DNA of 64,000 bases from Pontibacillus chungwhensis (GTDB lineage: Bacteria > Bacillota > Bacilli > Bacillales > BH030062): assembly GCF_030166655.1 (NCBI RefSeq), contig NZ_CP126446.1:3038001-3102000 (forward strand), read 5' to 3'. Position numbers and translations under genes: made by a program. Within the stretch, counting starts at the first letter, position 1, and every line of letters starts with the position of its first letter. The notes beneath the pieces are model-generated. The model searched no databases and was not told the DNA's origin. It worked only from the letters and a program-made list of their open reading frames with translations. This document shows, piece by piece, positions 44,093 to 52,179 of this stretch.

Positions 44093-45790
44093 CTAACCTA
44101 CCGTTGTGCTCACTCCGACGTATTCACCTAAGCGTGCACGTGCACCTGGTTCTACTTCTTCAAGTGCATCTGTTGCCAATTCCAAGGCATGATCATACTC
44201 ATAATTTCTAAAAGAGCGTTCCGCTTCTGAAAGCTTTGCCGCCGTGAAAGGATATTGACTTCGATAACGATTTCCGTACTGAATCATGGTTTCAACCAGA
44301 GCAGCCTGGTCCAAGAGTAATTCCGTTTGTTCAGAAGCACTTTCTGTCTCTTTCGTAGCATTAGTAAGTGCTTCACGTACTTTCACCATATCAAGAGGTT
44401 GCTCATCTAACAGATCATGAACTCGATGGAGAGAATGAGCAGCAGCTTCAATGGCATTTTGTAAATAAAGAGGGACACCAGGAATATTGCTCTTTTGAAG
44501 CTTCCGGTTAACAGCAATAAGCTTTTGCTTCATAGCGGTAATTTGTTCTTGCGCTTCACGCTCACCAGCTCGAACCTCGTGTAAGCGGTCTTTAAATTGT
44601 TGATGCTGTTCCATAAGTTCTTGAAGTTGAACTTCAAAGCGTTCGAGATCTTCTCGAATCGACAAATGGGACAGTCCCTCTTCAAGCTCATCAGAAATAT
44701 CGTTATATTGTTTCACTAGCAGGTTTACCCATTTTTCAAGACTTGCATGGATCTCTAAATCCTTATCTTCAAATTGGTATGTATGCTGCAATACTTCGAT
44801 CTCTTCCTTGCTTATGCGAATATCTTCTCGAATCGATTGTAATTGAGATAACAGTGTTGGCTGATGTTTTTCAACATAACTTTTGGCAATTGCCTCTTTC
44901 TCTAGTTGAGCAAACATTTCATTTACACGTTCTTCAATTTCAAGGGCTCCCGTGCGCGCTTCTTCCATCTCAGCATTTTCTAATTGCTCGGTGTAGCTAC
45001 TGAGTTTCTCTTGAAAAGCTGCAAGCTCGTCATTGAAATGATAAGCTTCAACACGGTATCCGTCCTCACTCATTTGTTGTAAGCCGTTAAGTAAATCTTC
45101 AATTTGAGATGGAAGCTCTTGCTTACACATCTTATAAAGAGATGGAAATTCTTCAATCTGGACAGTTAGTTGATCGATTTCGTCTTTCATGGTCTGAACA
45201 AGTTCATTCGCTTCGAAGTAATTCCCTTGCTCTACAAGCTGATAATAATGTTGGAGTTTCTCATCAGCTGTATCGATTAGAACTTCAAAACGGACTTCAG
45301 CACTCCCGTATCGATGGCGTTGTTGTAATAGTTTTTTGCGAAGTTGTTTCGTTTGTGGATGGAGTGTTTCAATGTCTTTGCGGCTATTTTCTTCTGAATG
45401 AAGCAGCGTATCTAACTCTTCAAACATCTTATCAATTGAAGCTTCAATGGCTGTTAACTTCTCTTCAATGGAAGCTAACACTTTCCTAGCAGAGCCGAAT
45501 CGGTATTTATCTGCATATTCCTCTGCATCAAATAAATACTCTTCAAGGTCCGGTAACTGCTTTGATAAAATGTCATCCCACTCAGAACGCCATGATTCAA
45601 ACCTTTCCTGTGTTTCCCCTGATAAATTAAGGGACTTCACCTTTGAAAGTTCTTCTGTCACTTCACGGTTCATAACATCCATCTTCCAGCTTTCTAGCCG
45701 ATCGACTTCATCATATACCCGCTTTCTAAAAATTAACCCCACAATAATTCCAACAATCACTGCTAGTATCGCACCGATGCCATACGCCAT
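44093..45790 (-). CDS. ezrA: Septation ring formation regulator EzrA
   Basis: Inhibits FtsZ ring formation at the poles and helps ring constriction and penicillin-binding protein localisation. The 565-residue protein has one N-terminal membrane helix (residues 2-22, AYGIGAILAVIVGIIVGLIF) and then a long alpha-helical spectrin-like cytoplasmic region with heptads throughout. The ATG at 45790 follows AGGAGGCTTTAT; the longer frame starts upstream of that site. It is divergent from hisJ across 166 bp. Confidence 0.95.
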   Translation of the reverse strand: MAYGIGAILAVIVGIIVGLIFRKRVYDEVDRLESWKMDVMNREVTEELSKVKSLNLSGETQERFESWRSEWDDILSKQLPDLEEYLFDAEEYADKYRFGSARKVLASIEEKLTAIEASIDKMFEELDTLLHSEENSRKDIETLHPQTKQLRKKLLQQRHRYGSAEVRFEVLIDTADEKLQHYYQLVEQGNYFEANELVQTMKDEIDQLTVQIEEFPSLYKMCKQELPSQIEDLLNGLQQMSEDGYRVEAYHFNDELAAFQEKLSSYTEQLENAEMEEARTGALEIEERVNEMFAQLEKEAIAKSYVEKHQPTLLSQLQSIREDIRISKEEIEVLQHTYQFEDKDLEIHASLEKWVNLLVKQYNDISDELEEGLSHLSIREDLERFEVQLQELMEQHQQFKDRLHEVRAGEREAQEQITAMKQKLIAVNRKLQKSNIPGVPLYLQNAIEAAAHSLHRVHDLLDEQPLDMVKVREALTNATKETESASEQTELLLDQAALVETMIQYGNRYRSQYPFTAAKLSEAERSFRNYEYDHALELATDALEEVEPGARARLGEYVGVSTTVG

Positions 45791-45956
45791 ATAAAGCCTC
45801 CTAACTGTCAATAATTCATCTATGTCATACCAGGTAAAAATATGTATATAGTAATGTTTTTATGATACCATGTAAACGGTCATTTTGGCTAAATATTTTC
45901 AAATTTATTAACCTTTTTACAATTTTTTCTACATCTTATTTGGAGGAGGTTTCATT

Positions 45957-46760
45957 TTGATCGTAGATGGACATGTACACACGCCCTTCTGCCCCCATGG
46001 AACAAGGGATACCCTAAAACACTACATTGAAAACGCCATTTCAAAAACTTATTCATCTATCAGTTTTACGGAACACGCTCCGTTACCGCCATCCTTCAAA
46101 GACCCTGTACCTACAAAGGATAGTGGGATGGATATCAAACGAATCGATGATTATATTACCACCTTAGGAGATTTAAAAAGGACTTACGAAAAAGACATCA
46201 CAATTCATATCGGATTAGAAGTCGATTACATTGAGGGGTATCAGAAAGAAATTACAAATTTCCTTAATCAATACGGACCTTATTTAACAGATTCTATACT
46301 ATCTGTCCATTTTCTTCTTTCTGGGAACGAATATGTCTGTCTTGACTATAATCCAGCTTCTTTCCAAACACTTGTAAATGAAACAGGTGGTGTTGACGAA
46401 GTGCATCGACTTTATTACAAGACACTCCTTCGTTCAATAGAGGCAGATTTAGGACCTTATAAACCTACTCGTATTGGCCATATGACTCTATCAAATAAAT
46501 TTCAGAGTTTGTTCCCCACATCCACGTCTTTTGCACAAGAGACAGATGCAGTATTAGAGAAGGTTAAGGAAAAAGAATACTCGTTGGATGTAAACACTGC
46601 TGGTTTAAGGAAACCATACTGCCAAACAACCTACCCTCCCCTACCAATTGTAAAGAAAGCTTCGCAAAAAGGGATCAAACTTATTTACGGATCTGATGCA
46701 CACAAAGCGGAAGACCTCGGTGCGGGGTATGATCAGGTAAATCTACACCTACAAGACTAA
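45957..46760 (+). CDS. hisJ: Histidinol-phosphatase, PHP type
   Basis: Removes phosphate from L-histidinol phosphate in histidine synthesis. The 267-residue protein is of the PHP family, with metal ligands in DGHVHTPFCPHG (residues 3-14), SFTEHAP (near 37), GLEVDYIEG (near 86), LSVHFL (near 115) and YGSDAHKAED (near 250). The start is TTG after GGAGGAGGTTTCATT. The gene stands alone, away from the other his genes. Confidence 0.94.
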   Translation: MIVDGHVHTPFCPHGTRDTLKHYIENAISKTYSSISFTEHAPLPPSFKDPVPTKDSGMDIKRIDDYITTLGDLKRTYEKDITIHIGLEVDYIEGYQKEITNFLNQYGPYLTDSILSVHFLLSGNEYVCLDYNPASFQTLVNETGGVDEVHRLYYKTLLRSIEADLGPYKPTRIGHMTLSNKFQSLFPTSTSFAQETDAVLEKVKEKEYSLDVNTAGLRKPYCQTTYPPLPIVKKASQKGIKLIYGSDAHKAEDLGAGYDQVNLHLQD

Positions 46761-46798
46761 CAGTTAACACACCTAATAAGATTGATTATAAATCATAA

Positions 46799-46828
46799 CG
46801 CGCCCGAGGGAGAAATCCCACGAGCGCG
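46799..46828 (-). terminator. Inverted repeat after the TetR gene
   Basis: CGCGC/GCGCG and GGG/CCC pair in an imperfect 30-bp stem-loop 13 bp after the yttP stop. There is no clear U tract, so termination efficiency is doubtful. Confidence 0.5.
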
Positions 46829-46840
46829 ACTATCTTTCTA

Positions 46841-47479
46841 TTACATGATGCTTTCTTTCTTTGGCGGAAGACCGCCTGTTTGGTACACATGATCGAGCCA
46901 GTGCATAATGGTGTCTGTATACTGCTTCACAAAAAACTCAGGGGACTGATCCCACAGGACATGTTCTCTCATTTCGTAAGGCATTAAAAAGGGCATCATA
47001 AGCATTCCCTTAAATTGCAGAAACAAGTATTGAACCTGCATTTGTTTAATCTTAGTATGCTGTAACGATTCCTTAAACAGCTTAAATAGAATAAATTTTT
47101 CTTTGGCTAAATACGTAACCATCATTTCTCGTACTAGAACATTATCAAGCGTCAACTCACGGTGAATAAAGCAAGTAAATTGATGATGCTGTTTCTTATA
47201 CTGTATAATAACCTCTATCATTTTACGTAGTTTTTCCTGTGAAGAAAGGCGTGGGTCTACATCTTTCTGTTGCTCAATAGCTTCTATATAAGGTTCAAAA
47301 TATTGGACCATAAGGTGTTCAAGTAACCCTTGTTTATTTGTAAAATGGTAACTAATCAGCGAAACATTAACTTTGGCTTTTGCGGCGATATCACGAACAG
47401 AGGTTCCAGTGTAGCCTTTCGTATAAAACAACAAACACGCTGCATCCATCACTTTTTGTCTTGTTGACGATTTTGTCAT
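46841..47479 (-). CDS. yttP: TetR/AcrR-family regulator YttP
   Basis: A 212-residue TetR-family regulator. The N-terminal HTH (about residues 8-50) contains TRQKVMDAACLLFYTKGYTGTSVRDIAAKAKVNVSLISYHF. A helical ligand-binding domain with many hydrophobic and aromatic residues follows. The ATG at 47479 follows AAGGAGGTCATGTGCT; the longer frame is unsupported. It matches B. subtilis YttP in family and position (between hisJ and ytsP). Ligand and targets are unknown. No palindromic operator was identified nearby. Confidence 0.85.
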   Translation of the reverse strand: MTKSSTRQKVMDAACLLFYTKGYTGTSVRDIAAKAKVNVSLISYHFTNKQGLLEHLMVQYFEPYIEAIEQQKDVDPRLSSQEKLRKMIEVIIQYKKQHHQFTCFIHRELTLDNVLVREMMVTYLAKEKFILFKLFKESLQHTKIKQMQVQYLFLQFKGMLMMPFLMPYEMREHVLWDQSPEFFVKQYTDTIMHWLDHVYQTGGLPPKKESIM

Positions 47480-47597
47480 AGCACATGACCTCCTTATTCG
47501 AAAATATTCGTTGAATAAGGTAAGAATCCTGCATGAATCGCTCGTCAACTTTCGCCCCGCACTATTAGGTTTTTTGCCAAATTAGGAGGAATGCATG

Positions 47598-48077
47598 ATG
47601 TTTAATGTCGAACATTATAATGGAACAAAAGAACAAAATTACGAATTATTGTTAAAGCAGTTAAAGGCTTTAATTGAAGATGAGCCGGATCAAATCGCAA
47701 ATCTATCCAACGCCTCTTCCCTATTAAACCAGTTTCTTAGTGAGGTAAATTGGGTAGGATTTTATATTTGGAAACAGGACCAGCTTGTTTTAGGGCCATT
47801 CCAAGGACTTCCAGCATGTGTTCGTATCCCTAGCGGAAAAGGTGTATGCGGTACAGCTATTTCAGAAGGGAAAACACAGCGCGTAGCTGATGTCCATCAG
47901 TTCCCTGGTCACATTGCCTGCGACGCTGCAAGTCAATCCGAAATCGTGGTCCCTATGTATAAGGACGGAAACGTATTTGGCGTTTTAGATATCGATAGTC
48001 CTGTTAAAGACCGTTTTGATGAGATTGATGAAATGTTTATTGAGCAATTCGCAAGACTTGTCGAACAGTATATATAA
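47598..48077 (+). CDS. ytsP: Free methionine-(R)-sulfoxide reductase (GAF domain)
   Basis: Reduces free methionine-R-sulfoxide with thioredoxin as reductant. The 159-residue protein is a single GAF domain. The three conserved catalytic/resolving cysteines of fRMsr enzymes are visible in PACVRIPSGKGVCGTA and HIACDAASQSEIVVP (about residues 75, 85 and 109). Two adjacent ATG codons follow AGGAGG; I chose the second because the spacing is better. The gene is transcribed divergently from yttP and faces ytrP, as in B. subtilis. Confidence 0.93.
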   Translation: MFNVEHYNGTKEQNYELLLKQLKALIEDEPDQIANLSNASSLLNQFLSEVNWVGFYIWKQDQLVLGPFQGLPACVRIPSGKGVCGTAISEGKTQRVADVHQFPGHIACDAASQSEIVVPMYKDGNVFGVLDIDSPVKDRFDEIDEMFIEQFARLVEQYI

Positions 48078-48084
48078 AGATTAA

Positions 48085-48114
48085 AAAAAGAGCTTGGATC
48101 TCCAAGCTCTTTTT
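48085..48114. terminator. Bidirectional terminator between ytsP and ytrP
   Basis: AAAAAGAGCTTGGA and TCCAAGCTCTTTTT form a 14-bp perfect stem with loop TC. It is 8 bp after the ytsP stop and 19 bp from the ytrP end. Confidence 0.94.
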
Positions 48115-48132
48115 ACATGTATAGGGTCTTCA

Positions 48133-50028
48133 CTAGTTTCTATGAATGCTTTGCCCATTATTCGTCTCACGTTTAATGCAATCTTTTCCTGACTCTTTTG
48201 CTTCATAAAGCGCCCTATCTGCCCTTCTGAATAAATCAACAACTCTCCCATCACCTGACTTATTCCAATAAGAAACGCCACACGATATAGTGACACGCGG
48301 GGTCGTATAGCCTCTCACTCTATTCACCAATTTCTCACCAATTTCATAGGCCTCATCTAAGTCAATTTCCGGAAGATAGATGGCCAATTCTTCCCCGCCC
48401 CATCTTGCGGTAATTCCGATATTCTCTATTTCGCGTTTCAGCAGGTTCGACACTTCAATAATGACCCGGTCTCCTTCTTGGTGACCGTACGTGTCATTTA
48501 CTTTTTTGAAATTATCAATGTCGACTATAATAAAGGATCCATCACGATCTTTCACAAAATGTTTATGAATGGTTTCATCTAAGTGCTTCCTTGAATAAAG
48601 CTTTGTTAGATAATCTGTACTGACTAGTTGCTCTAGTTCTTCTCTTAGCATGGAATTCGCAAATGCAAGCGTTGAATGGTGGACAAGCGATTGCAAGAGC
48701 TTAAACGTTTCGAAACTAAAGAAGTACGGATCTGTATGCATGACGATGACGACGCCTTTTAACGATTCAGTCTGGATCATAGGAATCGCCATTACCGATT
48801 GATATGGACTATAGAAGCTAGGATTCTTTACAGAGAAATCACCTATGAATAACGCATCCCTCTGCGCACCAATCGAATCCGTAATATAACGGAGAAGCTC
48901 CTCACTCTTGTCCTGGTAAAAGAACGATGAACTTTCCTTTAATACTTCATAATCCCTAGCTTCCCCGTCTTTAAAAAGAAGCACGCCCACTTGCTCAGCA
49001 TCAAAGGATTGTCGAATCTGGTTAGATAAGAACGAAATGGTATCAGATAATCTCAAGTTTGAATTAAGTTTGTGTGATGTTTCATTTATTAGCTGCAAAT
49101 CTGAAATTAAACGTTTGGACTGTTGGTACAACCTGGCGTTCTCTAAAGCGTTGCCCGCAGTATTAGCTAATAAAGTAATAAAATTAATATCTTCCTCAAG
49201 AAAATGGATACTCTTTGGTGCCACGACTTGTAAAACGCCGTAAACACCTTGCTTCCCTTTAAGCGGAGCGTAGAAACAAGACTGCCGCTCATTCCAGGAT
49301 TCTTCGAACTGCATTTCCCCGGTTAAATAGGCTTGTGCACTAGATCTGTTCGCTCCATCACTATCATAGACTAGCTCACGAATCGGCAAGTCATGAGAAC
49401 TAGAATAATCATGGGAGAGCAACAGATAATATTCAAACTCCGGATATAGCTGACGTAGTGTATCAATGATCTCCCCAAGCACATCATCCATGTTCATAGA
49501 AGAGTGGAACTTGGCTGTAACCCTGAACAAGCGCTCATGTCGTTTTTCCTCATCTAAAGATTGATAGTAATTTCTCATCTTTAAATAAAGAGCAGAAACT
49601 TCTTCACCAACAGTTTCTAAATGATGAAAGGTAAGGTGCTCAGGTGTATGAAAAGTCACCCCTACTAAACCAAAGACTTCTCCTTCGTGGGTTAATGGGA
49701 TGAAGTAACGATATGTATCCTCTTGAAAGCTACTCTCTTTTATGGGTGAACCAACCATCCCATGATGCTGACGTAACCCGCTCCAATACTGTGCGTTTAT
49801 CTCACGCGCTAGTGTGTCGTCCCCCTCAGAAGAAATCATCCTAAATGTATTTTCAGATGCATTATATATGTATACATGGGCGTTAGCTGCTCCAAGGGTT
49901 TCTTTTATGACAACTTCCATTTCTTCTAAGAAGTTCATCCAATCCGTCGCTCCATTATGGGTGACCAAGTCAAAGAAACGTGCCTTTAATTGATTATGAA
50001 ATTGACTATTGGGTTTATTAGAAATCAT
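48133..50028 (-). CDS. ytrP: GAF-GGDEF protein YtrP
   Basis: A 631-residue cytosolic signalling protein with two to three GAF-like regions (about 20-150, 165-300 and 315-450) and a C-terminal GGDEF domain (about 455-620). The active-site loop reads RWGGEELAIYLPE; GGEEL is a common active variant. TDYLTKLYSRKHLDE is the GGDEF N-terminal signature. No RxxD inhibitory site precedes the loop. It may make cyclic di-GMP in response to a small ligand or redox state. B. subtilis YtrP is the family match; it is not firmly established as active. Confidence 0.88.
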   Translation of the reverse strand: MISNKPNSQFHNQLKARFFDLVTHNGATDWMNFLEEMEVVIKETLGAANAHVYIYNASENTFRMISSEGDDTLAREINAQYWSGLRQHHGMVGSPIKESSFQEDTYRYFIPLTHEGEVFGLVGVTFHTPEHLTFHHLETVGEEVSALYLKMRNYYQSLDEEKRHERLFRVTAKFHSSMNMDDVLGEIIDTLRQLYPEFEYYLLLSHDYSSSHDLPIRELVYDSDGANRSSAQAYLTGEMQFEESWNERQSCFYAPLKGKQGVYGVLQVVAPKSIHFLEEDINFITLLANTAGNALENARLYQQSKRLISDLQLINETSHKLNSNLRLSDTISFLSNQIRQSFDAEQVGVLLFKDGEARDYEVLKESSSFFYQDKSEELLRYITDSIGAQRDALFIGDFSVKNPSFYSPYQSVMAIPMIQTESLKGVVIVMHTDPYFFSFETFKLLQSLVHHSTLAFANSMLREELEQLVSTDYLTKLYSRKHLDETIHKHFVKDRDGSFIIVDIDNFKKVNDTYGHQEGDRVIIEVSNLLKREIENIGITARWGGEELAIYLPEIDLDEAYEIGEKLVNRVRGYTTPRVTISCGVSYWNKSGDGRVVDLFRRADRALYEAKESGKDCIKRETNNGQSIHRN

Positions 50029-50126
50029 ACATCCATCACCTTATTTCAGTGGAGTTCTCTACAAGCTTTTCTTTTTATCATTATACTTCTTATAGTCTTT
50101 TTTTCCTATTACTTTTCATTAATTTT

Positions 50127-50738
50127 TCACTTTTTTACAATTTCAACTGTGAAATCATCTAAAAGAACAACCCAAACCTCTTCATTAACATATAACTTCT
50201 CTATATCTATAGGACGCTTTTGGAAGACTTCTGACCATTCATTATGGTCATGTAAACGTACTGTCATCTGAAAAACATCCCCCTTTTTAATCACCTTTTT
50301 AATGAAAGAGACACGTTCTTCAAACATAGGCGAACGAGCAGAAGAGGGGCGTTCAACGAGGTCCTCATCCAATAAAAACCATTCGTTATTACGTTTTACC
50401 CATAGTTCCCCGTCCTTAGAATAGTTAATCTCTTGAATCGGCTGATTTAGTCTCTTATAGGCTTTGGCTGAAAAAGAATAGGTAAAAGGGTCTATGTCAA
50501 ACGTCACCAAATAAGGAACTTCTTCCTGTAGTTGTATTAAACTAACCTCTACTTCTTCCACGTTGTGCCGAATAGCTAACAGAGGTTGTTGCTCTAGAGT
50601 TGGCTTCATAATTTGTTTTGCTTGATTATTTTGTACCATTATTGCAACTAGGACCGCCACTATAAATAGGCTAATGAGCACATAGCGTAGAAGTTGAGAA
50701 CGTTTCGTGGGTGGTGTATGATCGCTATTAAACTTCAT
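50127..50738 (-). CDS. Hypothetical membrane-anchored protein
   Basis: A 203-residue protein with a single N-terminal membrane helix (about residues 18-38, LRYVLISLFIVAVLVAIMVQ). A probably extracytoplasmic C-terminal domain of about 165 residues with mixed alpha/beta character follows. No cysteine or known motif is evident. The ATG has a weak AAAGG ribosome-binding site. It lies between ytrP and rpsD, both of which have other partners. I do not recognise the family. Confidence 0.65.
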   Translation of the reverse strand: MKFNSDHTPPTKRSQLLRYVLISLFIVAVLVAIMVQNNQAKQIMKPTLEQQPLLAIRHNVEEVEVSLIQLQEEVPYLVTFDIDPFTYSFSAKAYKRLNQPIQEINYSKDGELWVKRNNEWFLLDEDLVERPSSARSPMFEERVSFIKKVIKKGDVFQMTVRLHDHNEWSEVFQKRPIDIEKLYVNEEVWVVLLDDFTVEIVKK

Positions 50739-50827
50739 ATAAAATAACCTTTCGAAATTTTTTGCCTCATTATAACACAGCCTCCTTACCCAAAGACCGA
50801 ATTAGATGATATTCTTCTTGATACTCC

Positions 50828-50856
50828 TTGACTTCTAATCAAATAAACTCTATAAT
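50828..50856 (+). promoter_or_regulatory. Sigma-A promoter of rpsD
   Basis: TTGACT (50828-50833) and TATAAT (50851-50856) are separated by 17 bp, a near-consensus vegetative promoter. The predicted start is near 50863. Confidence 0.85.
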
Positions 50857-50862
50857 AGCGTT

Positions 50863-51049
50863 TGTGTAAAATAAAAGGCAGCTTTGGTGAACCACTGTTG
50901 TCATCATTTTGTTCCTCTCTACTAAGAGGTGTATCGCGTAACTCTCGGCTGCTGGAGCGATGGTACATGAAAACAAAATGAGCATCGAGAACGGAACACT
51001 TCTGTTTTTATTTTATACAAAATAAAAATAGTAAAGGAGAGATCATCCA
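50863..51049 (+). promoter_or_regulatory. rpsD leader, probable S4 autoregulatory RNA
   Basis: About 187 nt separate the predicted start from rpsD, with no gene inside. The sequence contains complementary pieces such as GAGCGATG...CATCGAG (50958-50987). In B. subtilis the long rpsD leader binds S4 and represses its own translation or transcription. Role here by analogy; I did not fold the RNA. Confidence 0.6.
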
Positions 51050-51652
51050 ATGGCACGTTACACAGATTCCACTTGGAAAAAATCTCGTCGTTTAGGTATT
51101 TCTTTATCCGGTACTGGTAAAGAGCTAGAAAAACGCCCTTACGCTCCTGGCCAACATGGTCCTAACCAGCGTAAAAAGCTTTCAGAATATGGTACACAGC
51201 TTCAAGAAAAGCAGAAGCTTCGTTTCATCTTCGGAGTTAACGAACGTCAATTCCGTCGTTTATTCGAAGAAGCAGGTAACATGAAAGGTATCCACGGTGA
51301 AAACTTCTTAACACTTCTAGAGTCTCGCCTGGACAACATCGTTTACCGCTTAGGTCTTGCTCGCACTCGCGCGCAAGCTCGCCAACTAGTTAACCATGGT
51401 CACATTCTTGTAGATGGTGGACGCGTAAACATTCCATCTTACCGTGTGAAGCCTGGTCAAACAATCGCAGTTCGCGAAAAATCTGCTAACCTTGACGTGA
51501 TCAAGGACGCAATCGAAGCTAACAACTTCGTACCTGAGTACGTATCTTTCGATGCAGAAAAGCTTGAAGGTTCTTACGTTCGCTTCCCTGAGCGTTCTGA
51601 AATGCCTTCTGAAATTAACGAAGCACTTATCGTTGAGTTCTACTCTCGTTAA
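51050..51652 (+). CDS. rpsD: Ribosomal protein S4
   Basis: Small-subunit protein that binds 16S rRNA early in assembly. The 200-residue protein matches Bacillus S4: [31 protein letters not shown] at the N-terminus and the S4 RNA-binding domain (about residues 92-155, [32 protein letters not shown]). It is the zinc-free form: the N-terminal cysteines of the C+ type are absent. The ATG follows AAAGGAGAGATCATCCA. It stands alone rather than in the alpha operon, as in B. subtilis, with its own leader and terminator. Confidence 0.98.
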   Translation: MARYTDSTWKKSRRLGISLSGTGKELEKRPYAPGQHGPNQRKKLSEYGTQLQEKQKLRFIFGVNERQFRRLFEEAGNMKGIHGENFLTLLESRLDNIVYRLGLARTRAQARQLVNHGHILVDGGRVNIPSYRVKPGQTIAVREKSANLDVIKDAIEANNFVPEYVSFDAEKLEGSYVRFPERSEMPSEINEALIVEFYSR

Positions 51653-51662
51653 TAGCTTCCGC

Positions 51663-51694
51663 AAACACCCATCCTTTTGGATGGGTGTTTTTTT
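51663..51694 (+). terminator. Terminator after rpsD
   Basis: AAACACCCATCC and GGATGGGTGTTT form a 12-bp perfect stem with loop TTTT, followed by TTTT. Confidence 0.95.
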
Positions 51695-51771
51695 ATGCTC
51701 TTTTCTCCTTTCATTATCATCTATTTCCATTTCCTGATACACTAAGAGTATAAATATAAAGGAGGGGTCAC

Positions 51772-52014
51772 GTGTATACCTTATATATCAGTATTGTGAT
51801 TGGGATTTGCGTACTGGCCTTTATTGGAACGCTTTTAGTTGGTAAAGATGTAAATAAGTCCATAGAACGAAGAGAAATTGAAGGAGAATCCCCCGCAGCA
51901 GAGCTACAGAGATCCCATAAATATGAGAAGAACTCAAGTATTAAAATTCTATCCATTATCTATGCAATCACGTTTCTTCTGACTGCCATCGTTTCTGCGA
52001 TCTTTATTTTCTAG
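51772..52014 (+). CDS. Small hypothetical membrane protein
   Basis: An 80-residue protein with two membrane helices (about residues 4-24 and 60-80) joined by a charged loop (VNKSIERREIEGESPAAELQRSHKYEKN). The start is GTG after AAAGGAGGGGTCAC. It may be transcribed alone: the rpsD terminator lies upstream and another hairpin downstream at 52068. I do not recognise the family. Confidence 0.65.
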   Translation: MYTLYISIVIGICVLAFIGTLLVGKDVNKSIERREIEGESPAAELQRSHKYEKNSSIKILSIIYAITFLLTAIVSAIFIF

Positions 52015-52067
52015 ACTACTCTAGATTGAAAAGTGTAAGCGTGGTGCTTAGGATCGTACGGACAAGG

Positions 52068-52113
52068 CATCTTTTTGTAAAAAGCCAATCGCCTTATACA
52101 AAAAGATGTTTTT
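52068..52113 (+). terminator. Terminator after the 80-residue protein gene
   Basis: CATCTTTTTGTA (52068-52079) and TACAAAAAGATG (52097-52108), with outer AAGGC/GCCTT support, form an A/T-rich stem followed by TTTTT. Confidence 0.75.
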
Positions 52114-52179
52114 CCCGTATATTCCTTAACATCACCTCACTTTTTAAACTTAGACTACACAAAAGAACTTGGTGATTAT

